From positions 19,171-83,170 of the forward strand of contig MKWN01000043.1 in assembly GCA_001899775.1 (NCBI GenBank): a DNA stretch of 64,000 bases. The letters are read 5' to 3'. Positions 18,412 through 27,543 of this stretch are shown here, piece by piece (positions within the stretch are counted from its first letter, which is position 1; every line of letters begins with the position of its first letter). The DNA comes from Thiobacillus sp. 65-29. GTDB lineage: Bacteria; Pseudomonadota; Gammaproteobacteria; Burkholderiales; Thiobacillaceae. The notes beneath the pieces were generated by a model that worked only from the letters and a program-made list of their open reading frames with translations, ran no database searches and was not told where the DNA came from. The position numbers were made by a program, and so were the translations under genes.

Positions 18412-19553
18412 TGGCCGCCGCGAACCGCACCCTCATGGTCATGGCCGGCGGCACGGGTGGGCACGTGTACCCGGCGCTGGCGGTGGCCGACGCATTGCGT
18501 GCGCGCGGCTGGGATGTGTTCTGGCTCGGCACGCGCGCCGGGCTGGAAGCGCGGGTGGTCCCGGCCGCCGGCATCGACATGGTATGGGTGGCGATGGGTG
18601 GCGTGCGCGGCAAGGGCCTGGTGACGAAGCTGCTGTTGCCGGCCATGCTGCTGGTCGCCTTCTGGCAGAGCCTCGCCGCCATCCTCGGGCGCCGGCCCGA
18701 TGTCGTGCTGGGGATGGGCGGCTACACGGCCTTTCCCGGCGGCATGATGGCAAGCCTGCTGCGTCGGCCGCTGGTGATCCATGAACAGAATTCCGTCGGC
18801 GGGCTCACCAACCGCGTGCTGGCCTGCCTGGCCGATCGCGTACTGACGGCCTTCCCTGGAGTGTTCACGCATGCGCAGGACAAGCCCCTCCCGTGCCGCC
18901 GCGTCGCCGCGGAATGGGTGGGCAATCCGGTACGTGAGGGCATCGCGGCACTCGCCGCCGCTGCACCGACTGCGCACGGCGGCCCGTTGCGCCTGCTCGT
19001 GGTGGGCGGCAGCCTCGGTGCCTCCGCGCTGAACGAGCTGGTACCCAGGGCGCTGGCTCTGTTGCCCGCGGACAAGCGCCCGCAGGTGGTACACCAGTCC
19101 GGCCGCCAGCACCTCGACATCCTGCGTGCGAACTACGCTGCCGCGGGTGTCGCAGCCGACGTGCGCGATTACATCGAGGACATGGCCGCGGAATATCGCG
19201 CGTGCGACGTCGCCATCTGCCGTGCCGGCGCCATGACGGTGGCCGAACTCGCCTGCGCCGGCGTGCCCGCGGTGCTGGTGCCCTTCCCTTTCGCGGTGGA
19301 CGACCACCAGACCGGCAACGCCGCGTTTCTCGCCGACGCCGGCGCCGCCTGGCTGATGCAGCAGCGCGACCTCACGCCGGAGAAGCTTGCCACGCTCATC
19401 GGCGGACTGGACCGTGCAACGCTGGCGACCATGTCGGACAAGGCGCGTGCACTGGCCAGGCCGGACGCGACTGCGCGCGTCGCCGATGTGTGCGAAGAAC
19501 TGGCTGGCAAGGGGTCGGGGATCGGGAGTCAGGGGTCAGGGAGCACTGCATGA
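18411..19553 (+). CDS. murG: lipid II synthase MurG (GlcNAc transferase)
   Basis: 380 residues, GT28 family. It has [53 protein letters not shown], and the UDP-GlcNAc site [11 protein letters not shown] and [14 protein letters not shown]. It adds GlcNAc to lipid I at the inner face of the membrane. E. coli MurG has 355 residues; here the last 13 or so ([13 protein letters not shown]) are read from a GGGGTCAGGG-type repeat. Upstream in-frame codons are repeat DNA and not used. Confidence 0.95.
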   Translation: MAAANRTLMVMAGGTGGHVYPALAVADALRARGWDVFWLGTRAGLEARVVPAAGIDMVWVAMGGVRGKGLVTKLLLPAMLLVAFWQSLAAILGRRPDVVLGMGGYTAFPGGMMASLLRRPLVIHEQNSVGGLTNRVLACLADRVLTAFPGVFTHAQDKPLPCRRVAAEWVGNPVREGIAALAAAAPTAHGGPLRLLVVGGSLGASALNELVPRALALLPADKRPQVVHQSGRQHLDILRANYAAAGVAADVRDYIEDMAAEYRACDVAICRAGAMTVAELACAGVPAVLVPFPFAVDDHQTGNAAFLADAGAAWLMQQRDLTPEKLATLIGGLDRATLATMSDKARALARPDATARVADVCEELAGKGSGIGSQGSGSTA

Positions 19554-19680
19554 CGACGACAGTTCTTGGTCTATCGGATGTTCTCCGACGCATGGGCGCG
19601 GCGCCAGAACGCTGCCTTCCAACCACCACCCCTGACCCCTGGTTCCTGAATCCTGACCCCTCGCGCCGGAGGCGCGAATC
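19509..19680 (+). repeat. inverted repeat arms flanking the murG/murC insert
   Basis: The GGGGTC...GGGAGTCAGGGGTCAGGG block at the end of murG (about 19511-19540) is complementary to the CCCCTGACCCCTGGTTCCTGAATCCTGACCCC-like block near 19627-19662. The second arm is followed by a small hairpin, CGCGCC GGA GGCGCG. Repeats of this kind are common between genes in high-GC proteobacteria. Confidence 0.7.
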
Positions 19681-19684
19681 ATGA
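19550..19684 (+). CDS. linker ORF 1 between murG and murC (44 aa), hypothetical
   Basis: ATG 19550 overlaps the murG stop (ATGA) and TGA 19682-19684 overlaps the ATG of the next linker (ATGA at 19681-19684). The product begins [16 protein letters not shown] and ends in a Pro/Arg-rich tail from the repeat arm. No family recognised. Confidence 0.38.
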   Translation: MTTTVLGLSDVLRRMGAAPERCLPTTTPDPWFLNPDPSRRRRES

Positions 19685-19824
19685 AGCACGCGGTCAAGCA
19701 CATCCACTTTGTTGGCATGGTCGACGCGAGCAGGGAGCAGGGTTCCCGCTTGTGGGATGCGACCGGCCGCGAGCGGCGCCGGATGCCGACTCTCGGGCGC
19801 CGGGGAAGGAGCGACAGCCGATGA
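19681..19824 (+). CDS. linker ORF 2 between murG and murC (47 aa), duplicate of the murC start
   Basis: The first 12 residues ([12 protein letters not shown]) are identical to the MurC N-terminus encoded from 19821. The two DNA copies differ at four positions within these codons, all third-position and synonymous. After residue 12 the frame leaves MurC and continues as an Arg-rich tail. The stop TGA 19822-19824 overlaps the murC ATG (ATGA). It may be a coupled leader peptide or a decayed duplication. Confidence 0.42.
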   Translation: MKHAVKHIHFVGMVDASREQGSRLWDATGRERRRMPTLGRRGRSDSR

Positions 19825-21212
19825 AGCACGCGGTCAAGCATATTCATTTTGTCGGCATCGGCGGCGTCGGCATGAGTGGTATCGCCGAGGTGCTGCTCAA
19901 TCTCGGCTATGCGGTGTCGGGCTCCGACCTCGCTGACAATGCGGTGACGCAGCGGCTCGCGCAGCTTGGTGCGCGTATCCATCGCGGTCACGCGGCGGAG
20001 AATACTGCCGGTGCGGATGCGGTGGTGACGTCGACCGCGGTGCAGGACGACAATCCGGAAGTCGTCGCCGCGCGCGAGAAGAAGATTCCCATCGTGCCGC
20101 GTGCGCTGATGCTCGCCGAATTGATGCGGCTGCGCCAGGGCATCGCCGTGGCCGGAACGCACGGCAAGACCACCACCACCAGCCTGGTGGCGAGCATTCT
20201 CGGCGAGGCCGGCATGGATCCGACCTACGTCATCGGCGGCAAGCTCACTGCGGCCGGTACCAACGCCCGACTCGGGCAGGGCGATTTCCTGGTCGCCGAG
20301 GCCGACGAGTCCGACGCCTCCTTTCTCTACCTCACACCGGTGATCGCGATCGTGACCAACATCGATGCCGATCATATGGATACCTACGGGCACGACTTCG
20401 AGCGCCTGAAACAGGCCTTCGTCGACTTCTGCCAGCGTCTACCGTTCTACGGGATGGCCGTGCTCTGTCTCGACGATCCGCATGTCAGGGAAATCCTGCC
20501 GCGCATCAGCAAGCCGATCACCACCTACGGCCTCGATGCCGCAGCGCAGGTGCGTGCGGTGAATGCCCGCTTCGATGCCGGGCGGATGCGTTTCACGGTC
20601 GTGCGCGAAGGCATGGCCGACCTCGATGTGGTGCTGAATCATCCGGGCATGCACAACGTGCTGAATGCACTGGCGGCGATTGCCGTGGCGACCGAGGTCG
20701 GCGCCGACGACGCCGCCATCGTCAGGGCGCTCGCCGAGTTTCACGGCGTCGGCCGGCGCTTCCAGCGCTACGGCGAGCAGGCCGCGCGGGACGGTGGCAC
20801 CTACGTCCTCGTCGACGACTACGGTCACCACCCGGTGGAAATGGCGGCCACGCTCGCCGCCGCGCGCGGCGCCTTTCCGGGGCGGCGACTGGTGCTGGTG
20901 TTCCAGCCGCACCGCTACACACGCACGCGTGATTGCTTCGAGGATTTCGTCAGGGTTCTGTCGGAGACGGACGTTCTCGTGCTGACCGAGGTCTACCCCG
21001 CGGGCGAGGCCCCCATCGTCGCTGCCGACGGCCGCGCACTGGCGCGTGCGGTGCGCGTGGCGGGCAAGGTCGAGCCGGTGTTCGTCGAGCAGGTGGCCGA
21101 CCTGCCGGCCACGATCCGGGACCTCGCGCGCGCGGACGACGTCGTGCTGGTGATGGGCGCCGGCAGCATCGGCCAGGTGGCCCCCGCACTGGGAGGGCGA
21201 CATGCGCCATGA
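19821..21212 (+). CDS. murC: UDP-MurNAc:L-alanine ligase MurC
   Basis: 463 residues starting [20 protein letters not shown] (nucleotide-binding N-domain). Further motifs: [15 protein letters not shown]-loop, [49 protein letters not shown] and FQPHRYTRT. First amino-acid ligase of peptidoglycan synthesis. Overlaps murB by eleven bases. Confidence 0.95.
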   Translation: MKHAVKHIHFVGIGGVGMSGIAEVLLNLGYAVSGSDLADNAVTQRLAQLGARIHRGHAAENTAGADAVVTSTAVQDDNPEVVAAREKKIPIVPRALMLAELMRLRQGIAVAGTHGKTTTTSLVASILGEAGMDPTYVIGGKLTAAGTNARLGQGDFLVAEADESDASFLYLTPVIAIVTNIDADHMDTYGHDFERLKQAFVDFCQRLPFYGMAVLCLDDPHVREILPRISKPITTYGLDAAAQVRAVNARFDAGRMRFTVVREGMADLDVVLNHPGMHNVLNALAAIAVATEVGADDAAIVRALAEFHGVGRRFQRYGEQAARDGGTYVLVDDYGHHPVEMAATLAAARGAFPGRRLVLVFQPHRYTRTRDCFEDFVRVLSETDVLVLTEVYPAGEAPIVAADGRALARAVRVAGKVEPVFVEQVADLPATIRDLARADDVVLVMGAGSIGQVAPALGGRHAP

Positions 21213-22176
21213 CTATCGCATGAGCGAAGCCGACGTCGGCGGCGGCACGCCGTCGGTGCTGCGCGGCCGCTTTCTCTACAACGAGCCGATGAGGAAGCAC
21301 CTGTCCTGGCGCGCCGGCGGCGTCGCCCAGCGCGTGTACATTCCGACCGACCTGGAGGACCTGACCTGGCTGGTGCGCGCGGTGCCGGCGCACGAGGCGA
21401 TCCACATGATCGGCCTGGGCAGCAATCTGCTGGTGCGCGACGGTGGCGTGCGCGGCGTGGTGATTCTGCTGCATGGCGTGCTTACCCGCCTGGCGATCGA
21501 GAGCCGCACGCAGGGGCTGCCGCCGGCGCCGGGCGGCGTCGACAGTGCACTCGTGTATGCCGAGGCCGGCGTGGCCTCGGCCAAGCTCGCGCGCTTTGCG
21601 GCCAACCACGCGCTCGTCGGCGGCGAATTCTGGGCGGGCATTCCCGGCACCGTTGGCGGCGCGATCGCCATGAACGCCGGCTGCCACGGCAGCGAAACCT
21701 GGGACAGGCTGGTGCAGGTGCGCACACTCGACCGCCAGGGGCGCCTCAACGAGCGCCGCCCCGATGAATACGTGATCGGCTATCGCCACGTCGCTCTGCG
21801 CCAGATGCACGAGGAATGGTTCATCGGCGGCTGGTTCCGTCTCGAACGCGGCGACGGCGCCGCCGCGCGGGCGCGCATCAAGGAGCTGCTGCAAAGGCGC
21901 ATCGAAGCGCAGCCGCTGCAACTGCCCAACGCGGGCTCGGTGTTTCGCAACCCGCCGGGTGATTACGCGGCGCGCCTGATCGAGTCGTGCGGCCTGAAGG
22001 GCTATCGCATCGGCGATGCCCAGGTGTCGGAAAAACACGCCAATTTCATCGTCAACCTCGGTCAGGCGACGGCGAGCGATATCGAGCACCTCATCGAACA
22101 CGTGGAAGAGACCGTGGCGGCGCGCACCAACGTGCGGCTGATCCGCGAAGTCCGCATCATCGGAGAAAGGCAATGA
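21202..22176 (+). CDS. murB: UDP-N-acetylenolpyruvylglucosamine reductase MurB
   Basis: 324 residues. GGAGGG precedes ATG 21202 at good spacing; a second ATG at 21220 is possible. FAD-binding motifs: [60 protein letters not shown] and EKHANFIVN. Type I MurB by pattern. It reduces the enolpyruvyl group with NADPH to give UDP-MurNAc. Overlaps ddlB as ATGA. Confidence 0.95.
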   Translation: MRHDYRMSEADVGGGTPSVLRGRFLYNEPMRKHLSWRAGGVAQRVYIPTDLEDLTWLVRAVPAHEAIHMIGLGSNLLVRDGGVRGVVILLHGVLTRLAIESRTQGLPPAPGGVDSALVYAEAGVASAKLARFAANHALVGGEFWAGIPGTVGGAIAMNAGCHGSETWDRLVQVRTLDRQGRLNERRPDEYVIGYRHVALRQMHEEWFIGGWFRLERGDGAAARARIKELLQRRIEAQPLQLPNAGSVFRNPPGDYAARLIESCGLKGYRIGDAQVSEKHANFIVNLGQATASDIEHLIEHVEETVAARTNVRLIREVRIIGERQ

Positions 22177-23084
22177 AGCGTTTCGGCAAAGTGGCGGTGA
22201 TGCTGGGCGGCACGTCGGCCGAGCGCTCCGTGTCGCTCAACAGCGGCAATGCGGTGCTCGCCGCGCTTCGCCGGCAGGGCGTGGACGCGCATGCCTTCGA
22301 TCCCGCGACGCGCAGCCTGGGCGATCTCATGGCGGACGAGTTCGACCGCGTGTTCATCGCGCTGCACGGACGCCATGGCGAGGATGGCTGCATGCAGGGC
22401 GCGCTCGAACTGCTGCACCTGCCCTACACCGGCAGCGGCGTGATGGCCTCGGCCATCGGCATGGACAAGTGGCGCACCAAGCTCCTGTGGCGCGCGGCCG
22501 GTCTGCCCACCGCCGACTGGGCGATCCTCACCGCGGACAGCGACTTCGCCGCCGTGGAGGCACAGCTCGGCCTGCCGATCTTCGTCAAGCCGGCGCGCGA
22601 GGGCTCCAGCATCGGCATGACCAAGGTGGTCGCCCCCGGTACGTTGCAGGCCGCGTATGCGACCGCGGCCGAGCACGACAGTCTGGTGCTGGCAGAGAAA
22701 TTCATCGACGGCGCCGAGTACACCGTCGGCATCCTCGGCGACACCGCGCTGCCGCTGATCCGTCTGGAGCCGGCGCAGGACAAGGCATTTTACGATTTCG
22801 AGGCCAAGTACATCCGCGACGACACCGTCTACCACTGCCCGGCGGGCCTCACCGATGCGCAGGAAATGGCCTTGCACCGCCTGGCGCTCGATGCCTTCCG
22901 CCTGCTCGACGGCCGTGGCTGGGGGCGTGTCGACATCATGGCCGACCACGACGGCAACCCCTGGCTGCTGGAGGCCAACACCTCGCCCGGCATGACCGAC
23001 CACAGCCTGGTGCCGATGGCCGCGCGCACGGCGGGCATCGACTTCGATGCCCTGTGCCTGAAGATCCTGGAGCAAACCCTGTGA
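22173..23084 (+). CDS. ddlB: D-alanine--D-alanine ligase DdlB
   Basis: 303 residues. ATP-grasp fold: [64 protein letters not shown], and C-terminal [17 protein letters not shown]. It supplies D-Ala-D-Ala to MurF. It overlaps murB (ATGA) and the GTG start of ftsQ (GTGA). Confidence 0.95.
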   Translation: MKRFGKVAVMLGGTSAERSVSLNSGNAVLAALRRQGVDAHAFDPATRSLGDLMADEFDRVFIALHGRHGEDGCMQGALELLHLPYTGSGVMASAIGMDKWRTKLLWRAAGLPTADWAILTADSDFAAVEAQLGLPIFVKPAREGSSIGMTKVVAPGTLQAAYATAAEHDSLVLAEKFIDGAEYTVGILGDTALPLIRLEPAQDKAFYDFEAKYIRDDTVYHCPAGLTDAQEMALHRLALDAFRLLDGRGWGRVDIMADHDGNPWLLEANTSPGMTDHSLVPMAARTAGIDFDALCLKILEQTL

Positions 23085-23863
23085 CGAGTGCCGAACTCGA
23101 CGCCCATCCGCTGTGCCAGGTCGCCCGCGCGCTGACCTGGGGGGCGTTGGCGCTCCTCGCCTACGGTGTGCTTGCCTGGGCCGCGGCGCAGCCCTGGTTC
23201 GCCTTGACCACGCTGGAGGTCAAGACGCCGGTCGCACACGTGACCGAGGCGCAGATCCGGCTGGTTGCCGAGCGCCAGATCAGCGGCACCTTCTTTACCG
23301 TCGACCTCGAGCGCGTGCGCGCGAGCCTGGAAAAACTGCCCTGGGTGCGTGAAGCGCGGGTGGCACGGCGCTGGCCCGATACGCTGGACGTGTCGCTCGT
23401 CGAGCATGTACCGCTGGCGCGCTGGAACGACGACGCGCTGGTGAGCGATGCCGGCGAGGTGTTCGTCGCCGCGGCGGCGGGCAAACTGCCGCGCCTGGCC
23501 GGCCCGGAGGATGCGGTCGCGGAAGTGGTCGATGCCTACCGGCGCCATCAGGCCGCGCTGGCGCCGCTCGGTGTACGCATCGACGAGTTGCGCCTGTCGC
23601 CACGTCGCGCCTGGCGCATGCGTCTCGACAATGGCACGCAGCTGGCGCTCGGTCGTGCCGAGACCGATGCGCGGCTGGCGCGCTTCGTCGCCCTGTATCC
23701 ACGCCTGTTCGGTGCGCCCGCGGCGGCCGGCGGCGCCGCCGTGCCGGTGCTGCCGGCCACGGTGGACCTGCGCTACCCGGACGGTTTCGCCCTGCGCATG
23801 CCCGATGGACGCGCCCCGGCGGCATTCGCGCCCGCGCCGCGTGAAAAAACGAGACCAACCTGA
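23081..23863 (+). CDS. ftsQ: cell division protein FtsQ
   Basis: 260 residues from a GTG that overlaps the ddlB stop. A short cytoplasmic part, one membrane helix (about 18-38), then a POTRA domain ([18 protein letters not shown] ... [17 protein letters not shown]) and the FtsQ beta domain ([16 protein letters not shown]). It joins the FtsQLB complex at the septum. Identity rests on topology, the POTRA motif and position. Confidence 0.92.
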   Translation: MTSAELDAHPLCQVARALTWGALALLAYGVLAWAAAQPWFALTTLEVKTPVAHVTEAQIRLVAERQISGTFFTVDLERVRASLEKLPWVREARVARRWPDTLDVSLVEHVPLARWNDDALVSDAGEVFVAAAAGKLPRLAGPEDAVAEVVDAYRRHQAALAPLGVRIDELRLSPRRAWRMRLDNGTQLALGRAETDARLARFVALYPRLFGAPAAAGGAAVPVLPATVDLRYPDGFALRMPDGRAPAAFAPAPREKTRPT

Positions 23864-23875
23864 GTGCAACGCAAC

Positions 23876-25111
23876 ATGAGCAAGCCAAGAGATCCCAAGA
23901 ACCTCGTCGTCGGCCTGGACATCGGCACCTCCAAGATCGTCTGCATCGTCGCCGAGATCAACGAGGAGGGGGTGCTGGAAATCGTCGGCATGGGCACGCA
24001 TCCGTCGCGCGGCCTGCGCCGCGGCGTGGTGGTCAACATCGAGGCCACGGTCACCGCCATCCAGCGCGCGCTGGAAGAGGCCGAGCTGATGGCCGACTGC
24101 AAGATCCGCGAGGTGTATACCGGCATCGCCGGCAGCCACATCAAGAGCTTCAACTCGCACGGCATGTTCGCCATCAAGGACAAGGAAATCTCCCAGATGG
24201 ACGTCGACCGCGTGGTGGACACCGCGCGCGCGGTGAACATCCCGACCGACCAGCAGATCCTGCACACCATTCCGCAGGAATTCATCGTCGACGGCCAGGA
24301 GGACGTGCGCGACCCGCTCGGCATGAGCGCGGTGCGCCTGGAAGTGAAGGTGCACATCGTCACCGGTGCGGTATCGGCGGCACAGAACATCATCAAGTGC
24401 GTGCGCCGCTGCGGTCTCGAAGTCAGCGACCTGGTGCTGCAGCCGCTCGCCAGCGCGATGGCGGTGCTCACCGAGGACGAGAAGGAACTCGGTGTGTGCC
24501 TGGTCGACATCGGCGGCGGCACCACCGACATCGCCGTGTTCACCGGTGGCGCGATCCGCCACACCGCGGTCATTCCGGTCGCCGGCGACCAGGTCAACAA
24601 CGACATCGCGGTGGCGCTGCGCACGCCGCCGAAGGAAGCCGAGGACATCAAGATCCAGTACGGCTGCGCATTGCGTCAATTGGCCGATGCGCGCGACATG
24701 ATCGAAGTGCCCGGCATCGGCGATCGCCCGCCCCGGACGCTGTCCCGACAGACGCTGGCCGAGTTCATCGAGCCGCGCATGGAGGAGTTGTATTCGCTGG
24801 TGCAGGCCGAACTGCGCCGCTCCGGCTTCGAGGAATTGCTGTCGTCCGGCATCGTCATCACCGGGGGGTCCGCGGGGATGCAGGGCATGGTCGAGCTGGG
24901 CGAGGAAGTGTTCCACATGCCGGTGCGACTGGGCTGGCCGCGCTATGAAGGCGGGCTGGCCGACGTGATGCGCAACCCGCGCTACGCCACCTGCATGGGC
25001 TTGCTGCTGGCGGGTCTGGAAGCGCGTGGACGCGACGCGCCGAAGCTGTCGGGCACCAGCCTGAAGGACATTTTCGAGCGCATGAAGAGCTGGTTCAAGG
25101 GGAATTTCTGA
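23876..25111 (+). CDS. ftsA: cell division protein FtsA
   Basis: 411 residues. Actin-like ATPase with GLDIGTSKIVCIVAEI (phosphate 1), DIGGGTTDIAVFTGG (phosphate 2) and ITGGSAGMQG (adenosine loop); the C-terminus MKSWFKGNF is an amphipathic membrane-targeting helix. FtsA anchors FtsZ to the membrane and recruits later division proteins. A GTG at 23864, directly after the ftsQ stop, would add four residues; the ATG is chosen because MSKPRDPKNL fits relatives. Neither has a clear Shine-Dalgarno. Confidence 0.94.
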   Translation: MSKPRDPKNLVVGLDIGTSKIVCIVAEINEEGVLEIVGMGTHPSRGLRRGVVVNIEATVTAIQRALEEAELMADCKIREVYTGIAGSHIKSFNSHGMFAIKDKEISQMDVDRVVDTARAVNIPTDQQILHTIPQEFIVDGQEDVRDPLGMSAVRLEVKVHIVTGAVSAAQNIIKCVRRCGLEVSDLVLQPLASAMAVLTEDEKELGVCLVDIGGGTTDIAVFTGGAIRHTAVIPVAGDQVNNDIAVALRTPPKEAEDIKIQYGCALRQLADARDMIEVPGIGDRPPRTLSRQTLAEFIEPRMEELYSLVQAELRRSGFEELLSSGIVITGGSAGMQGMVELGEEVFHMPVRLGWPRYEGGLADVMRNPRYATCMGLLLAGLEARGRDAPKLSGTSLKDIFERMKSWFKGNF

Positions 25112-25219
25112 CGCCGTGTCCGCGGCGTCGAAACGGGTTTTGACGGTCGTGCCGGCACGGCAAACACGTCAAAGATTTTGGAGAGCGGTTTTTTGATTGG
25201 GCAACAAGAGGAGAGCACG

Positions 25220-26368
25220 ATGTTCGAACTGATGGATGTGGATACCCAGGATGCGGTGATCAAGGTGATTGGCGTGGGCGGCTGCGGCGGCAATGCCGTC
25301 GATCACATGATCGATTCGGGGCTGACGGGCGTGGAGTTCATCGCCATCAACACCGATGCGCAGGCGTTGAAGCGCAACCAGGCGAAGACCCAGCTGCAAC
25401 TGGGCAACAACGTCACCAAGGGACTGGGGGCCGGCGCCAATCCCGAGGTCGGGCGCGAGGCCGCGCTGGAAGACCGCGAGCGCATCGCCGAGATGATCGA
25501 CGGTGCCGACATGCTGTTCATCACCGCCGGCATGGGCGGCGGTACCGGTACCGGCGCCGCTCCGGTGGTCGCCGAGGTTGCCAAGGAACTCGGCATTCTG
25601 ACCGTCGCCGTGGTGACCAAGCCGTTCATGTTCGAGGGCAAGCGCGTGCGTGCCGCGAATGCGGGCATCGAGGCACTGTCCCGCCACGTCGACTCGCTCA
25701 TCATCATTCCCAACGAAAAACTCATGCAGGTTCTCGGTGAGGACGTTTCCATGCTCGACGCCTTCAAGGCCGCGAACAACGTGCTGCACGGCGCGGTCGG
25801 CGGCATCGCCGAGGTCATCAACTGCCCCGGTCTCGTCAACGTCGATTTCGCCGATGTGCGCACCGTGATGAGCGAAATGGGCATGGCGATGATGGGATCG
25901 GCGCAGGCCAGCGGCGAGAACCGTGCGCGCATCGCCGCCGAGCAGGCCGTGGCGAGCCCGCTGCTGGAAGACGTCAACCTCGCCGGTGCGCGTGGCGTGC
26001 TGGTGAACATCACCGCCGCATCCTCGGTGAAGATGCGCGAGATTCACGAGGTGATGAACACGATCAAGGGCTTTACCGCCGAGGAAGCCACCGTCATCGT
26101 CGGCCAGGTGCTCGACGACACGATGGAGGACAGCCTGCGCGTCACCATGGTCGCCACCGGCCTGGGCAATCCCGTCGCGCGCCAGCAGCCGAAGCCGATG
26201 CAGATCGTGCGCGAGGCCACCTACGGCCAGCCGATCGCGATGGAAGACGCGGACGACGTGCCGAGCGTGATGACGACCAACCGCCGCAGCCGTACGGTGC
26301 AGGCGATGGCGGATTCCGGCATCGACACCCTGGACATCCCGGCCTTCCTGCGCAAGCAGGCCGACTGA
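25220..26368 (+). CDS. ftsZ: cell division GTPase FtsZ
   Basis: 382 residues. Tubulin signature GGGTGTG at about 106-112, [17 protein letters not shown] at the N-terminus, the synergy loop [11 protein letters not shown] and the conserved C-terminal peptide [10 protein letters not shown] that binds FtsA and ZipA. AGGAG just before 25220 sets the start. It is separated from ftsA by 108 bases that include the palindrome CGTGCCGGCACG (25148-25159), so a separate ftsZ promoter is possible though no good -35/-10 pair is seen. Confidence 0.97.
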   Translation: MFELMDVDTQDAVIKVIGVGGCGGNAVDHMIDSGLTGVEFIAINTDAQALKRNQAKTQLQLGNNVTKGLGAGANPEVGREAALEDRERIAEMIDGADMLFITAGMGGGTGTGAAPVVAEVAKELGILTVAVVTKPFMFEGKRVRAANAGIEALSRHVDSLIIIPNEKLMQVLGEDVSMLDAFKAANNVLHGAVGGIAEVINCPGLVNVDFADVRTVMSEMGMAMMGSAQASGENRARIAAEQAVASPLLEDVNLAGARGVLVNITAASSVKMREIHEVMNTIKGFTAEEATVIVGQVLDDTMEDSLRVTMVATGLGNPVARQQPKPMQIVREATYGQPIAMEDADDVPSVMTTNRRSRTVQAMADSGIDTLDIPAFLRKQAD

Positions 26369-26369
26369 A

Positions 26370-26404
26370 GGGGCGACCGGCCGGTCCGGGTGGTGGTCGG
26401 CCCC
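26370..26404 (+). terminator. possible attenuating hairpin between ftsZ and lpxC
   Basis: GGGGCGACC and GGTCGGCCCC can pair with one bulged base right after the ftsZ stop. Only a weak GATTTCC follows, so this is not a strong intrinsic terminator. It may stabilise the ftsZ transcript or reduce flow into lpxC. Confidence 0.3.
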
Positions 26405-26449
26405 GATTTCCCGCTCGGCGTCGGCCGTGGGAGCGGCTAAAATGTCGAA

Positions 26450-27364
26450 ATGATCAGACAACGCACCCTGAAGACCCCGGTCAAGGCGACCGGGGTCGGC
26501 CTGCATTCCGGCGTCAAGGTCGAGATGACGCTGCGTCCGGCCGGACCCGACGCCGGCGTCGTATTCCGGCGCATGGATCTCGACCCGCCTGCCGAACTCA
26601 AGGCCGATCCCTATCTCGTCACTGACACCCGGCTGTGCTCCATGCTCGAATCCGGCCCGGCCAAGGTGGCGACCGTCGAGCACCTCATGTCGGCCCTCGC
26701 GGGTCTTGGCATCGACAATGTGCTCGTCGACCTCACCGGGCCGGAAATCCCCATCATGGACGGTTCCTCGGCGCCGTTCGTCTTCCTCCTGCAATCCGCC
26801 GGCATCGTCGAGCAGGACGCTGTCAAGCGCTATGTCCGCGTCACGCGGCCGGTCGAGGTGCGGGACGGCGACAAGTGGGCGCGCTTCGTGCCGCACAACG
26901 GCTTCAAGGTCGAATTCACCATCGACTTCAGGCATCCGGTGTTCGACCGGAGCGGCAGGACCGTCAGCATCGACTTCGCCGACACCGCCTACACGCGGGA
27001 GGTGGCACGCGCGCGCACCTTCGGCTTTATGCACGAGGTCGAGGCCCTGCGCAACAGCGGCCTGGCGCTTGGCGGCTCGCTCGACAACGCCATCGTCATG
27101 GACGAGTACCGCGTGCTCAACCAGGACGGCCTGCGCTACGACGACGAGTTCGTCAAACACAAGGTGCTCGACGCGATCGGTGACCTGTACCTGCTGGGCC
27201 ACCCCGTCATCGGCGCGTTCGAGGCGTACAAATCCGGGCACGCCCTCAACAACGCGCTGCTGCGCGAACTGCTGCAACAGCGGGACGCGTGGGAGTTTGT
27301 CAGTTTCACGCGCGACGAGGACGTTCCCGCCGCCTTCCTGCACCTGCACCCGCTGGCGGCATGA
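26450..27364 (+). CDS. lpxC: UDP-3-O-acyl-N-acetylglucosamine deacetylase LpxC
   Basis: 304 residues (305 in E. coli). Zinc and catalytic motifs: [60 protein letters not shown] and YKSGHALNN. It is the committed step of lipid A synthesis, showing that the host makes lipopolysaccharide. It lies 81 bases after ftsZ, its usual place. Confidence 0.96.
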   Translation: MIRQRTLKTPVKATGVGLHSGVKVEMTLRPAGPDAGVVFRRMDLDPPAELKADPYLVTDTRLCSMLESGPAKVATVEHLMSALAGLGIDNVLVDLTGPEIPIMDGSSAPFVFLLQSAGIVEQDAVKRYVRVTRPVEVRDGDKWARFVPHNGFKVEFTIDFRHPVFDRSGRTVSIDFADTAYTREVARARTFGFMHEVEALRNSGLALGGSLDNAIVMDEYRVLNQDGLRYDDEFVKHKVLDAIGDLYLLGHPVIGAFEAYKSGHALNNALLRELLQQRDAWEFVSFTRDEDVPAAFLHLHPLAA

Positions 27365-27543
27365 TCGTCGTCCGCCTGCTGATCGTCGCGCTGCTGATCG
27401 TGGTGGTGGCGCTCGGCCTGGCGTGGTTTTTCACCGGCAACCGGCTCCACCTCGTGCGCCTGGGGCGGGTGCTGCGCTTCGCCCTGGTGGCCGGGCTGGT
27501 GGGTGCCCTGCTCTACGTCGTCGAGCGCGTGGTGCTGCGATGA
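27361..27543 (+). CDS. small two-helix membrane protein, function unknown
   Basis: 60 residues. The ATG overlaps the lpxC stop (ATGA) and its stop overlaps the start of the diguanylate cyclase gene (ATGA). Residues 2-26 are strongly hydrophobic ([22 protein letters not shown]) and a second helix follows ([14 protein letters not shown]) with Arg-rich flanks. I do not recognise the family. The double overlap supports real translation. Confidence 0.6.
   Translation: MIVVRLLIVALLIVVVALGLAWFFTGNRLHLVRLGRVLRFALVAGLVGALLYVVERVVLR

Larger units (their letters stand above)
18096..18413 (+). repeat. tandem repeat cluster between ftsW and murG
   Basis: The ftsW tail (ATGCGGGGGAAAAC...TTCTGATG) starts at 18096, 18215 and 18391, at offsets of 119 and 176 bases. 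Between copies lie the same segments: ATTCACTTTGTCCGCATC, a C/T-rich CCCTCTCCCCAACCCT block, CGCAAGCGGGCGAGGGAG (hairpin-forming) and AAACGTGCGCTGCGCGCGCC. The second unit carries about 57 extra bases (near 18282-18340), a nested insertion. The third tail has AACTTTC in place of AACCTTC, synonymous in the ftsW frame. Confidence 0.88.

Noticed and set aside
15397..19820. Insertion sequences as cause of the dcw inserts
   Set aside because: No transposase or typical IS ends are seen; the inserts are small palindromic repeats with duplicated gene ends.
22829..24916. 695-codon open frame antisense to ftsQ and ftsA
   Set aside because: Shadow of well-identified genes, with no signal, motif or ribosome site.
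25140..25176. Possible ftsZ promoter (TTGACG then AAAGAT)
   Set aside because: The spacing (25 bases) is too long and the -10 is poor, so not listed as a promoter.
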